Positions 1 to 11,849 of a stretch of DNA of 64,000 nt are shown here, piece by piece. This DNA comes from Myxocyprinus asiaticus (taxonomy: Eukaryota > Chordata > Actinopteri > Cypriniformes > Catostomidae), in the NCBI RefSeq assembly GCF_019703515.2, contig NC_059365.1:41746501-41810500 (forward strand). The letters are read 5' to 3'. A model generated the notes under the pieces. The model was not told where the DNA came from. It did no database searches and worked only from the letters and a program-made list of their open reading frames with translations. Both the position numbers and the translations under genes were made by a program. Position 1 is the first letter of the stretch. Every line of letters starts with the position of its first letter.

Positions 1-1379
1 GAACCCAAGCCGCTGCAGCTTCCTTATTATTGGTGGGTCCCAAACCTGCTGCAGGCTTCCCCTAGGTGCCGGTTCTTGAGGCACTAGCCACTGCAGCTTC
101 CTTCAAAAAGCAGACGAGGGGGAAGAGAAGGAGGGGGCATCCCTCCACAGTTCCCCTGGAGGTTCCTGTCTTGGAGGCCCCTACGTTACATTAGGTCCAA
201 CCGTTTCTTTTTACTTCTGTCTCAGTCCCCAGCGGCCGCTGCCGATCAACCCCTTTCCTTAGCAGCTGCTGATGACCAATCCTTCTCCCCTGTGGCCACC
301 ACAGACAACCAACCCATCTTTCCAGCTACCATTCCAGTCCTTCCCCCTGGTGCTGCCAGCAACCCTCTCAACTCCCCAGAAGCAGCTGCTGTTTCAGTCC
401 TTTTCCTGGAAGCTGCCAACTTGGAGCTGCCTGTCCCTCTTCCCAGTCTGGTGCTGCCCGACCTAATCCCTGTTCTGGAGCTGCCCCCATGGTTTTCCGC
501 ACCCACCATCCCTTGTTAAGTACCGCCGGCACCCCCTGGTCTGTTTGCGGTCTTCCTGGTCTGCTGGCACACCACTGGTCCATTCTGCCAGCATGCCCTT
601 GTCCGTCCCACTGCCGCCCCATGGTCTGTTCTGCCAGCACCACCCTTGACTGTCCTGCCGGCGCCCGCCTGGTCAGTTCCACCAGTGCCCTCATGGTCCC
701 TCCTGCCAGCACTCCTTTTGGGTCATATTGGACACCAGGGGGCGTCCATTGGAGGGAGGTACTGTCATGATCCTGCCTGGGCAACCCTCTCCCTTCATTT
801 ACCCTGCCTAGCTTGTCTTTTTGGTCCATGTGCTTCTATGTTTTTCTTTATCTCCCTTCGATTTTTTTTTATTATTTTTTTTACCTCTGCTTTTGCCTGT
901 TTAGTTTCAACTGCCCTGCCAATGTTGCCTCTGGACTGTTATTTTTATTTGATTTTTTTCAAATATTTAAAATATATAAAATTTATCTATTCTCATTGTT
1001 TTCAGTGATGATTCTCATTACCTCAACACAGTCATTATTTTACTATATTACAGTAAAAATATGCTGTTTTTTATTTTTTATTTATTCATTAAAATCAGTG
1101 ACAATGAAAGGCAATATAAAAGGAATACATCTTCAGATCTCTGCATTCAGGACATGTACGAAAGTGATGTTCTCAGTTCAGTGTACTGTTGACTCGAGAA
1201 GTGTTGTGGCCAGATTGTTCAGTGTGATTTGTGAACTGGTTGGACTGGTAGCTGCAAAGACGCATAAGCAAAAGCAGACATCACTAGTTCTGGGATAATA
1301 TTACTCCCGGTCCTTGGCTTATTTCGAATTGGAGTGTCAGGCACATCCGAGAAACTGGTTTGGTTCAGTTGCTGAATGA
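1..1379 (+). mobile_element. Array unit 1: GC-rich segment, possible Gypsy 3' end and LTR
   Basis: From about 240 to 519 an open frame encodes a Pro/Ala/Leu-rich peptide with no recognisable fold. It is followed by a degenerate repeat tract and then a short coding-like end containing GGVHWREVL. At 763 the sequence TGTCATGATCCTG begins. Fish Gypsy-type elements commonly have pol or a third ORF ending just before an LTR that starts TGTCA, so this may be such a 3' end. No integrase or RT is present to prove it. The segment stops at the L1 target site (1,380-1,393). Coding potential on either strand is unconvincing and no start codon is clearly favoured. Confidence 0.35.
523..714 (+). repeat. Degenerate minisatellite-like tract, unit 1
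   Basis: About seven imperfect copies of a roughly 27-30 bp motif resembling CTGGTCYGTTCTGCCAGCA lie head to tail. They encode repeats rich in Pro, Ala and Ser in one frame. The same tract recurs at about 4,421-4,612 and 8,317-8,508 in the other units. Confidence 0.6.
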
Positions 1380-1393
1380 ATTGTGGATCAGTG

Positions 1394-3247
1394 TTTTATT
1401 ATTAAAAATTTGTATTGATTCCATTCAACAAATTAAATAAACATAACAGAAAATGTTTAATCAAATTATATAAAATTAAACCCTTCCCCCCAAACATCCC
1501 CCACCCCCCCACCCCGCCCAACACAAACATGCACCCCAGTGGTCATAAATATTTAGAAAAAAAAAACAAAAACATAAAGTTTACTTTCAAAAAACAATAA
1601 AATTGCACATACACATTTAAAACTACAGATCCCTCTCCACTGCCTTCCAAAAATGCCAAATATCTGCCCTATTTTTTTATCAAATAAGCCCAGATTGCCC
1701 AGCCTTCTATAAGATATCTCCTCAAATGCCACTACCCTGCCCATCTCCGTGAACCATTCTCGAAATGAGGGTGCTCCAGCTGACTTCCATCCCCTAAGAA
1801 TAACCCGTCTGCCAATCATAACACTGGCCAGGACCCAATTCTTTATGTTCCTATCCCCTATATTAACAACTGCCTAATCGCCTAAAATACAGAGTCTGGG
1901 GCAAAATGAAATTTGAGTGCCCAATACGTCACACATAAAACTCTGAACCCTCAACCAAAATTCTTGGATCTTAACACACCATCAAAAAACATGGGTTGTG
2001 TCCCCATCTTCTGATTGGCATCACCAGCAGGTAGGTGTGTCCAAAGAGACCAAGCCTATACAATCTAGAGGGGGTTCAATAGAATCAATGTAAAATCTTA
2101 AATTGCATAAGGTGCACCCTTGCATCTCTAGATGTAGACTTGATGTTTTTTAGAATCCTAGCCCACACTCCCTCCACCAATACCAAGTTTAAATCTTTCT
2201 CCCATAATCTCTTGAGAGAAGCCGAAGCTCCATCCTGCAGACTCTGAATTAGTGGGGAGTAATACACTGATGCGGAAGCGAACAATGAGCCAAATATCTG
2301 AGACTGAATGCATAATAATAAAACGAAATCTTGGGTAGGCCTAGCCCACCTTTGTCAATCAGCCTATGTAACTTATTGAAATGTAATCTGGGATGCTTAC
2401 CATTCCAAATGAAGGAATTCGCTATGCTATCAAATTGCTTGAAATAAGAGAGGAGGACATCTACATTAAGAGACTGTAGCAGGTAGTTGAATTTTGGAAT
2501 ACAATTCTTTTTAATAACATTAACCTTCCCAATCATAGATAAATGTGATGAAGCCCACCTGCCCACATCGCTCGAAAACCTTTTTATTAAAGGGTCAAAA
2601 TGAACTCTAACTAAATCACACAAATTTGCCGAGAATAAAATACCCAAATACTTAATGCCCTGTTTGGACCACTGGAAGGCGCCTGGCTGAAAAGCCGTTA
2701 CCGGGCAGTATGTTGTCAGAGCCAAAGCTTCGGATTTAGACCAATTGACTCTGTATCCTTAGAACTTAGAAAAGGAATTAATAATTCTGTGGAGGCAAGG
2801 CATAGATCTAGTAAGGTCGGAGACAAATGCTAAAATATCATCTGTGTAAAGCAAAAGCTTATGCGCCACACCACCCACCACCACCCCTGAAAATCCTCCT
2901 CCTTTCTTATCGTGGCTGCTAATGGCAAGACAGAACAATAAGGGGGAAAGGGGGCAACCCTGCCTGGTGCCCTATCCAGAGTAAAATAATCTGAAATTAA
3001 TCCATTCATTTTAACCGCCACTACGGGGTGACTATAAAGTAACTTAATCCACCCAATAAAAGTTTTCCTGAACCCGTACATTTCCAAAATCTTAAAAAGA
3101 TAATCCCATTCTACCATATCAAATGCCTTTTGGGCATCAAGTGAGATGGCAGCGAGTGGAGTCTGATCATTCGCCACTGACCACATGATATTGATGAAAC
3201 GCCTATTATTATCAGAAGATTTATGTCCCTGAATACCCCCCCCCCCC
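1394..3247 (-). mobile_element. L1-clade LINE, 3' part, array unit 1
   Basis: Minus-strand reading gives L1/Tx1-type reverse transcriptase pieces in order: the palm segment with SLDAQKAFDMVEWDYLF (about 3,200-2,950), a YTDD box near 2,830 in another frame, and the thumb and C-terminal region with GIKYLGILF, KHPRLHFNKL and GGLGLPKI (2,725-2,290). A further C-terminal piece (2,285-2,085) and the distal C-terminal segment (1,819-1,640) follow. Frameshifts and stops separate the pieces. The YADD box of related elements reads YTDD here, so it is inactive on two counts. The right end is the poly-C duplication breakpoint, not a natural 5' end. The 3' end sits just after the 14-bp target-site motif. 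Confidence 0.93.
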
Positions 3248-5276
3248 AAACTTCTGGAAAATATCTGCAGCGAATCATAAGCTCATTTGCATCTGAAAAT
3301 TTGCGGCAAGTTTATGGCTAGTTTCGATTTTTTGTAAGGGTCATTCTGTTCCTCGTTATGTCTTTCTATTTGAATCTCCTATTTCCTCTATTGTTTACCA
3401 GTTTGTTTTACTTTATTCTCCAGTCAGTCTTACTAGTTTGTTACCCTGTCTAGCCAGTCTTTTTGGTCCTTGTGTTTCTCTGTGTTATTCTTGATCACCC
3501 TTGGTCGTGGTCCCATGTTCATAGGGCTCAGCAGACATGATGGTAATATCTCTGACACCCCTCCCCGCTCTGGACCCGTCTCGTCCCTCTGTTGCTCTCA
3601 CTCCACCTGTCTGTGCAGATCTGGCCCCAGGTCTTTCAGCCCTGGGCTTTTTGATTCACATACTCTTCCCCAATGAACATCAAAGGGTTTCCCTGTTTCT
3701 GCAAAGGCCCTACAGAGGATTGACTCCCCTTGCCTGGAGACTTTTTCTGAATTCTGTGAAGGCATTCAGGCAGTGTTTGGTGTTCCTATTTGGGACAGCC
3801 CAGTCTCAATAGGTCTCATCCCAGCAGCTACAGTTTCGGAGGGTCCTGTCCTGGCTGGCAGCACCCTGGTCTCAGACTCTGCTAAAGTATCCTTGGCGGA
3901 ACCCAAGCCGCTGCAGCTTCCTTATTATTGGTGGGTCCCAAACCTGCTGCAGGCTTCCCCTAGGTGCCGGTTCTTGAGGCACTAGCCACTGCAGCTTCCT
4001 TCAAAAAGCAGACGAGGGGGAAGAGAAGGAGGGGGCATCCCTCCACAGTTCCCCTGGAGGTTCCTGTCTTGGAGGCCCCTACGTTACATTAGGTCCAACC
4101 GTTTCTTTTTACTTCTGTCTCAGTCCCCAGCGGCCGCTGCCGATCAACCCCTTTCCTTAGCAGCTGCTGATGACCAATCCTTCTCCCCTGTGGCCACCAC
4201 AGACAACCAACCCATCTTTCCAGCTACCATTCCAGTCCTTCCCCCTGGTGCTGCCAGCAACCCTCTCAACTCCCCAGAAGCAGCTGCTGTTTCAGTCCTT
4301 TTCCTGGAAGCTGCCAACTTGGAGCTGCCTGTCCCTCTTCCCAGTCTGGTGCTGCCCGACCTAATCCCTGTTCTGGAGCTGCCCCCATGGTTTTCCGCAC
4401 CCACCATCCCTTGTTAAGTACCGCCGGCACCCCCTGGTCTGTTTGCGGTCTTCCTGGTCTGCTGGCACACCACTGGTCCATTCTGCCAGCATGCCCTTGT
4501 CCGTCCCACTGCCGCCCCATGGTCTGTTCTGCCAGCACCACCCTTGACTGTCCTGCCGGCGCCCGCCTGGTCAGTTCCACCAGTGCCCTCATGGTCCCTC
4601 CTGCCAGCACTCCTTTTGGGTCATATTGGACACCAGGGGGCGTCCATTGGAGGGAGGTACTGTCATGATCCTGCCTGGGCAACCCTCTCCCTTCATTTAC
4701 CCTGCCTAGCTTGTCTTTTTGGTCCATGTGCTTCTATGTTTTTCTTTATCTCCCTTCGATTTTTTTTTATTATTTTTTTTACCTCTGCTTTTGCCTGTTT
4801 AGTTTCAACTGCCCTGCCAATGTTGCCTCTGGACTGTTATTTTTATTTGATTTTTTCAAATATTTAAAATATATAAAATTTATCTATTCTCATTGTTTTC
4901 AGTGATGATTCTCATTACCTCAACACAGTCATTATTTTACTATATTACAGTAAAAATATGCTGTTTTTTATTTTTTATTTATTCATTAAAATCAGTGACA
5001 ATGAAAGGCAATATAAAAGGAATACATCTTCAGATCTCTGCATTCAGGACATGTACGAAAGTGATGTTCTCAGTTCAGTGTACTGTTGACTCGAGAAGTG
5101 TTGTGGCCAGATTGTTCAGTGTGATTTGTGAACTGGTTGGACTGGTAGCTGCAAAGACGCATAAGCAAAAGCAGACATCACTAGTTCTGGGATAATATTA
5201 CTCCCGGTCCTTGGCTTATTTCGAATTGGAGTGTCAGGCACATCCGAGAAACTGGTTTGGTTCAGTTGCTGAATGA
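3248..5276 (+). mobile_element. Array unit 2: GC-rich segment, possible Gypsy 3' end and LTR
   Basis: This is the same segment as 1-1,379, now seen with its left part, 3,248-3,898, which is absent from the partial first unit. The left part contains a stretch near 3,440-3,480 that resembles the stretch just after the putative LTR start (about 4,700-4,740): both share CTTTTTGGTCC and flanking bases. That could mean two decayed LTR-like copies per unit. The putative LTR start is at 4,661. No protein family was recognised. Confidence 0.35.
4421..4612 (+). repeat. Degenerate minisatellite-like tract, unit 2
   Basis: Same imperfect 27-30 bp repeat as 523-714, with no visible difference from that copy. 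Confidence 0.6.
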
Positions 5277-5290
5277 ATTGTGGATCAGTG

Positions 5291-7143
5291 TTTTATTATT
5301 AAAAATTTGTATTGATTCCATTCAACAAATTAAATAAACATAACAGAAAATGTTTAATCAAATTATATAAAATTAAACCCTTCCCCCCAAACATCCCCCA
5401 CCCCCCACCCCGCCCAACACAAACATGCACCCCAGTGGTCATAAATATTTAGAAAAAAAAAACAAAAACATAAAGTTTACTTTCAAAAAACAATAAAATT
5501 GCACATACACATTTAAAACTACAGATCCCTCTCCACTGCCTTCCAAAAATGCCAAATATCTGCCCTATTTTTTTATCAAATAAGCCCAGATTGCCCAGCC
5601 TTCTATAAGATATCTCCTCAAATGCCACTACCCTGCCCATCTCCGTGAACCATTCTCGAAATGAGGGTGCTCCAGCTGACTTCCATCCCCTAAGAATAAC
5701 CCGTCTGCCAATCATAACACTGGCCAGGACCCAATTCTTTATGTTCCTATCCCCTATATTAACAACTGCCTAATCGCCTAAAATACAGAGTCTGGGGCAA
5801 AATGAAATTTGAGTGCCCAATACGTCACACATAAAACTCTGAACCCTCAACCAAAATTCTTGGATCTTAACACACCATCAAAAAACATGGGTTGTGTCCC
5901 CATCTTCTGATTGGCATCACCAGCAGGTAGGTGTGTCCAAAGAGACCAAGCCTATACAATCTAGAGGGGGTTCAATAGAATCAATGTAAAATCTTAAATT
6001 GCATAAGGTGCACCCTTGCATCTCTAGATGTAGACTTGATGTTTTTTAGAATCCTAGCCCACACTCCCTCCACCAATACCAAGTTTAAATCTTTCTCCCA
6101 TAATCTCTTGAGAGAAGCCGAAGCTCCATCCTGCAGACTCTGAATTAGTGGGGAGTAATACACTGATGCGGAAGCGAACAATGAGCCAAATATCTGAGAC
6201 TGAATGCATAATAATAAAACGAAATCTTGGGTAGGCCTAGCCCACCTTTGTCAATCAGCCTATGTAACTTATTGAAATGTAATCTGGGATGCTTACCATT
6301 CCAAATGAAGGAATTCGCTATGCTATCAAATTGCTTGAAATAAGAGAGGAGGACATCTACATTAAGAGACTGTAGCAGGTAGTTGAATTTTGGAATACAA
6401 TTCTTTTTAATAACATTAACCTTCCCAATCATAGATAAATGTGATGAAGCCCACCTGCCCACATCGCTCGAAAACCTTTTTATTAAAGGGTCAAAATGAA
6501 CTCTAACTAAATCACACAAATTTGCCGAGAATAAAATACCCAAATACTTAATGCCCTGTTTGGACCACTGGAAGGCGCCTGGCTGAAAAGCCGTTACCGG
6601 GCAGTATGTTGTCAGAGCCAAAGCTTCGGATTTAGACCAATTGACTCTGTATCCTTAGAACTTAGAAAAGGAATTAATAATTCTGTGGAGGCAAGGCATA
6701 GATCTAGTAAGGTCGGAGACAAATGCTAAAATATCATCTGTGTAAAGCAAAAGCTTATGCGCCACACCACCCACCACCACCCCTGAAAATCCTCCTCCTT
6801 TCTTATCGTGGCTGCTAATGGCAAGACAGAACAATAAGGGGGAAAGGGGGCAACCCTGCCTGGTGCCCTATCCAGAGTAAAATAATCTGAAATTAATCCA
6901 TTCATTTTAACCGCCACTACGGGGTGACTATAAAGTAACTTAATCCACCCAATAAAAGTTTTCCTGAACCCGTACATTTCCAAAATCTTAAAAAGATAAT
7001 CCCATTCTACCATATCAAATGCCTTTTGGGCATCAAGTGAGATGGCAGCGAGTGGAGTCTGATCATTCGCCACTGACCACATGATATTGATGAAACGCCT
7101 ATTATTATCAGAAGATTTATGTCCCTGAATACCCCCCCCCCCC
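5291..7143 (-). mobile_element. L1-clade LINE, 3' part, array unit 2
   Basis: Near-identical to 1,394-3,247, with the same fragments, stops and frameshifts. The shared damage shows that the defects predate the duplication. The target-site motif lies at 5,277-5,290 and the poly-C breakpoint at 7,132-7,143. Confidence 0.93.
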
Positions 7144-9172
7144 AAACTTCTGGAAAATATCTGCAGCGAATCATAAGCTCATTTGCATCTGAAAATTTGC
7201 GGCAAGTTTATGGCTAGTTTCGATTTTTTGTAAGGGTCATTCTGTTCCTCGTTATGTCTTTCTATTTGAATCTCCTATTTCCTCTATTGTTTACCAGTTT
7301 GTTTTACTTTATTCTCCAGTCAGTCTTACTAGTTTGTTACCCTGTCTAGCCAGTCTTTTTGGTCCTTGTGTTTCTCTGTGTTATTCTTGATCACCCTTGG
7401 TCGTGGTCCCATGTTCATAGGGCTCAGCAGACATGATGGTAATATCTCTGACACCCCTCCCCGCTCTGGACCCGTCTCGTCCCTCTGTTGCTCTCACTCC
7501 ACCTGTCTGTGCAGATCTGGCCCCAGGTCTTTCAGCCCTGGGCTTTTTGATTCACATACTCTTCCCCAATGAACATCAAAGGGTTTCCCTGTTTCTGCAA
7601 AGGCCCTACAGAGGATTGACTCCCCTTGCCTGGAGACTTTTTCTGAATTCTGTGAAGGCATTCAGGCAGTGTTTGGTGTTCCTATTTGGGACAGCCCAGT
7701 CTCAATAGGTCTCATCCCAGCAGCTACAGTTTCGGAGGGTCCTGTCCTGGCTGGCAGCACCCTGGTCTCAGACTCTGCTAAAGTATCCTTGGCGGAACCC
7801 AAGCCGCTGCAGCTTCCTTATTATTGGTGGGTCCCAAACCTGCTGCAGGCTTCCCCTAGGTGCCGGTTCTTGAGGCACTAGCCACTGCAGCTTCCTTCAA
7901 AAAGCAGACGAGGGGGAAGAGAAGGAGGGGGCATCCCTCCACAGTTCCCCTGGAGGTTCCTGTCTTGGAGGCCCCTACGTTACATTAGGTCCAACCGTTT
8001 CTTTTTACTTCTGTCTCAGTCCCCAGCGGCCGCTGCCGATCAACCCCTTTCCTTAGCAGCTGCTGATGACCAATCCTTCTCCCCTGTGGCCACCACAGAC
8101 AACCAACCCATCTTTCCAGCTACCATTCCAGTCCTTCCCCCTGGTGCTGCCAGCAACCCTCTCAACTCCCCAGAAGCAGCTGCTGTTTCAGTCCTTTTCC
8201 TGGAAGCTGCCAACTTGGAGCTGCCTGTCCCTCTTCCCAGTCTGGTGCTGCCCGACCTAATCCCTGTTCTGGAGCTGCCCCCATGGTTTTCCGCACCCAC
8301 CATCCCTTGTTAAGTACCGCCGGCACCCCCTGGTCTGTTTGCGGTCTTCCTGGTCTGCTGGCACACCACTGGTCCATTCTGCCAGCATGCCCTTGTCCGT
8401 CCCACTGCCGCCCCATGGTCTGTTCTGCCAGCACCACCCTTGACTGTCCTGCCGGCGCCCGCCTGGTCAGTTCCACCAGTGCCCTCATGGTCCCTCCTGC
8501 CAGCACTCCTTTTGGGTCATATTGGACACCAGGGGGCGTCCATTGGAGGGAGGTACTGTCATGATCCTGCCTGGGCAACCCTCTCCCTTCATTTACCCTG
8601 CCTAGCTTGTCTTTTTGGTCCATGTGCTTCTATGTTTTTCTTTATCTCCCTTCGATTTTTTTTTATTATTTTTTTTACCTCTGCTTTTGCCTGTTTAGTT
8701 TCAACTGCCCTGCCAATGTTGCCTCTGGACTGTTATTTTTATTTGATTTTTTCAAATATTTAAAATATATAAAATTTATCTATTCTCATTGTTTTCAGTG
8801 ATGATTCTCATTACCTCAACACAGTCATTATTTTACTATATTACAGTAAAAATATGCTGTTTTTTATTTTTTATTTATTCATTAAAATCAGTGACAATGA
8901 AAGGCAATATAAAAGGAATACATCTTCAGATCTCTGCATTCAGGACATGTACGAAAGTGATGTTCTCAGTTCAGTGTACTGTTGACTCGAGAAGTGTTGT
9001 GGCCAGATTGTTCAGTGTGATTTGTGAACTGGTTGGACTGGTAGCTGCAAAGACGCATAAGCAAAAGCAGACATCACTAGTTCTGGGATAATATTACTCC
9101 CGGTCCTTGGCTTATTTCGAATTGGAGTGTCAGGCACATCCGAGAAACTGGTTTGGTTCAGTTGCTGAATGA
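7144..9172 (+). mobile_element. Array unit 3: GC-rich segment, possible Gypsy 3' end and LTR
   Basis: Third copy of the segment described at 3,248-5,276. The putative LTR start is at 8,557. It ends at the left target-site duplication of the complete-ended L1. Confidence 0.35.
8317..8508 (+). repeat. Degenerate minisatellite-like tract, unit 3
   Basis: Same imperfect repeat as in units 1 and 2. Confidence 0.6.
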
Positions 9173-9186
9173 ATTGTGGATCAGTG
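9173..9186. repeat. L1 target-site duplication, left copy
   Basis: ATTGTGGATCAGTG lies directly outside the L1 3' end and is repeated without mismatch at 12,798-12,811. It is also present at 1,380-1,393 and 5,277-5,290 in the other units, which lack the right-hand partner. Confidence 0.92.
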
Positions 9187-9345
9187 TTTTATTATTAAAA
9201 ATTTGTATTGATTCCATTCAACAAATTAAATAAACATAACAGAAAATGTTTAATCAAATTATATAAAATTAAACCCTTCCCCCCAAACATCCCCCACCCC
9301 CCCACCCCGCCCAACACAAACATGCACCCCAGTGGTCATAAATAT

Positions 9346-11760
9346 TTAGAAAAAAAAAACAAAAACATAAAGTTTACTTTCAAAAAACAATAAAATTGCA
9401 CATACACATTTAAAACTACAGATCCCTCTCCACTGCCTTCCAAAAATGCCAAATATCTGCCCTATTTTTTTATCAAATAAGCCCAGATTGCCCAGCCTTC
9501 TATAAGATATCTCCTCAAATGCCACTACCCTGCCCATCTCCGTGAACCATTCTCGAAATGAGGGTGCTCCAGCTGACTTCCATCCCCTAAGAATAACCCG
9601 TCTGCCAATCATAACACTGGCCAGGACCCAATTCTTTATGTTCCTATCCCCTATATTAACAACTGCCTAATCGCCTAAAATACAGAGTCTGGGGCAAAAT
9701 GAAATTTGAGTGCCCAATACGTCACACATAAAACTCTGAACCCTCAACCAAAATTCTTGGATCTTAACACACCATCAAAAAACATGGGTTGTGTCCCCAT
9801 CTTCTGATTGGCATCACCAGCAGGTAGGTGTGTCCAAAGAGACCAAGCCTATACAATCTAGAGGGGGTTCAATAGAATCAATGTAAAATCTTAAATTGCA
9901 TAAGGTGCACCCTTGCATCTCTAGATGTAGACTTGATGTTTTTTAGAATCCTAGCCCACACTCCCTCCACCAATACCAAGTTTAAATCTTTCTCCCATAA
10001 TCTCTTGAGAGAAGCCGAAGCTCCATCCTGCAGACTCTGAATTAGTGGGGAGTAATACACTGATGCGGAAGCGAACAATGAGCCAAATATCTGAGACTGA
10101 ATGCATAATAATAAAACGAAATCTTGGGTAGGCCTAGCCCACCTTTGTCAATCAGCCTATGTAACTTATTGAAATGTAACCTGGGATGCTTACCATTCCA
10201 AATGAAGGAATTCGCTATGCTATCAAATTGCTTGAAATAAGAGAGGAGGACATCTACATTAAGAGACTGTAGCAGGTAGTTGAATTTTGGAATACAATTC
10301 TTTTTAATAACATTAACCTTCCCAATCATAGATAAATGTGATGAAGCCCACCTGCCCACATCGCTCGAAAACCTTTTTATTAAAGGGTCAAAATGAACTC
10401 TAACTAAATCACACAAATTTGCCGAGAATAAAATACCCAAATACTTAATGCCCTGTTTGGACCACTGGAAGGCGCCTGGCTGAAAAGCCGTTACCGGGCA
10501 GTATGTTGTCAGAGCCAAAGCTTCGGATTTAGACCAATTGACTCTGTATCCTTAGAACTTAGAAAAGGAATTAATAATTCTGTGGAGGCAAGGCATAGAT
10601 CTAGTAAGGTCGGAGACAAATGCTAAAATATCATCTGTGTAAAGCAAAAGCTTATGCGCCACACCACCCACCACCACCCCTGAAAATCCTCCTCCTTTCT
10701 TATCGTGGCTGCTAATGGCAAGACAGAACAATAAGGGGGAAAGGGGGCAACCCTGCCTGGTGCCCTATCCAGAGTAAAATAATCTGAAATTAATCCATTC
10801 ATTTTAACCGCCACTACGGGGTGACTATAAAGTAACTTAATCCACCCAATAAAAGTTTTCCTGAACCCGTACATTTCCAAAATCTTAAAAAGATAATCCC
10901 ATTCTACCATATCAAATGCCTTTTGGGCATCAAGTGAGATGGCAGCGAGTGGAGTCTGATCATTCGCCACTGACCACATGATATTGATGAAACGCCTATT
11001 ATTATCAGAAGATTTATGTCCCTGAATACCCCCCCCCCCAAAAAAAGAAATGTCTTTTTTTGTGTTTGATAATATTTTAACGTCTAGCTGGATCAGGGGA
11101 ATTGGACGGTAACTCTTACACTCGCTTGGATCTTTGTCCTTTTTAAGAATCAGACTGATCCGGGCTTGTGTCATGGTTGGTGGGAGCTTTCCATTCTTTA
11201 ATCATTCTGTATAAACTTCTAGCAAATGTGGAGTCAGTTCTGTAGCATAAGATCTAAAAAACTCGGCCCCGGAACCTTGCCTGTAGGCAAGGCCTTAATT
11301 ACCTCGCCAAGCTCCTTTTTGGTGAATGAGGCATACTGTATGATCTGGCCCCTAAGAACCGCCTTAAGTGCCTCCCAAGCCATGCCCACAGAGGATACTG
11401 AGGACCAGTTGGTCTCCATATAGACACTGATTTCAGTCTTTAGCATTTGTTGGAATTCAGGATTTGGCAAAAGGGATACATTATAACGCTATGTGATTTC
11501 TTTTTCTCCATATGTAAGGCAACACCTTTAAACACACCAGGGCATGATCAGAGACTAAAATGTTTCCAATTGAGCAATCAACAACAGATGAAATGAGGGA
11601 CTTATATATATATATATATATATATATAAATCTATTGTAGTGTAAATCTTATGGACTGATTAAAAAAAATTTATAGTCCCTACCAGATGGGTTCAAAAGT
11701 CTCCAAATATCTGTATGGCCAAGATTTGTACACATCCCGTGAAGCATAAATGTTGCTCTA
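9346..11760 (-). pseudogene. L1 ORF2 (endonuclease-RT) pseudogene
   Basis: In an intact element this protein would nick the target DNA and reverse-transcribe the LINE RNA. Reading leftward there is a C-terminal endonuclease remnant with HTDIWRLLNPSG and the SDHALV box (about 11,760-11,510), then the linker with KTEISVYMETNWSSVSSVG (11,470-11,330), which joins directly to ELGEVIKALPTGKVPGP. The RT fingers and palm follow with SYRPIPLIQLDVKIL and LDAQKAFDMVEW (11,174-10,780), then YTDD near 10,640, the thumb (10,518-10,100) and the C-terminal segment (10,078-9,346). The N-terminal endonuclease half is missing, and the join at the linker shows an in-frame deletion. At least four frame changes separate the pieces. 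The YADD-to-YTDD change removes the usual metal-site context. Confidence 0.9.
11598..11628. repeat. (TA)n microsatellite inside L1
   Basis: A run of TA dinucleotides interrupts the endonuclease remnant of the L1. Confidence 0.9.
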
Positions 11761-11849
11761 GGAGGCTTGCACAATTTTGCTTCACTATGATCAAGGACTG
11801 AGTCCATCAAAAGATTTGTCTCCTCCCAATATTATATCATGAGGGGTGC

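Larger units (their letters stand above)
1..11039 (+). repeat. Direct tandem array of ~3.9-kb units
   Basis: The sequence at position 1 recurs at 3,899 and again at 7,795, giving periods of 3,898 and 3,896 bp. Taking the poly-C run as boundary, the units are 1-3,247 (partial), 3,248-7,143 and 7,144-11,039. Copies are almost identical. The differences I can see are one or two bases of homopolymer length (T-run near 955, C-runs near 1,505) and a T-to-C change at about 10,179. Each unit contains a GC-rich coding-like tract followed by the 3' part of a minus-strand L1. Units 1 and 2 end in a 12-C run that jumps back to the unit start, whereas unit 3 reads through 11 C into more L1. The window starts inside a unit, so the true copy number is unknown. 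Confidence 0.97.

Noticed and set aside
523..714. Regularly spaced short repeats resembling a CRISPR array
   Set aside because: The units are degenerate and contiguous, without distinct spacers, and the genome is clearly vertebrate.
246..829. Overlapping minus-strand frames opposite the Pro/Ala-rich tract
   Set aside because: They are mirrors of a GC-rich repetitive tract. Arg/Gly-rich products are expected by chance and no family is recognised.
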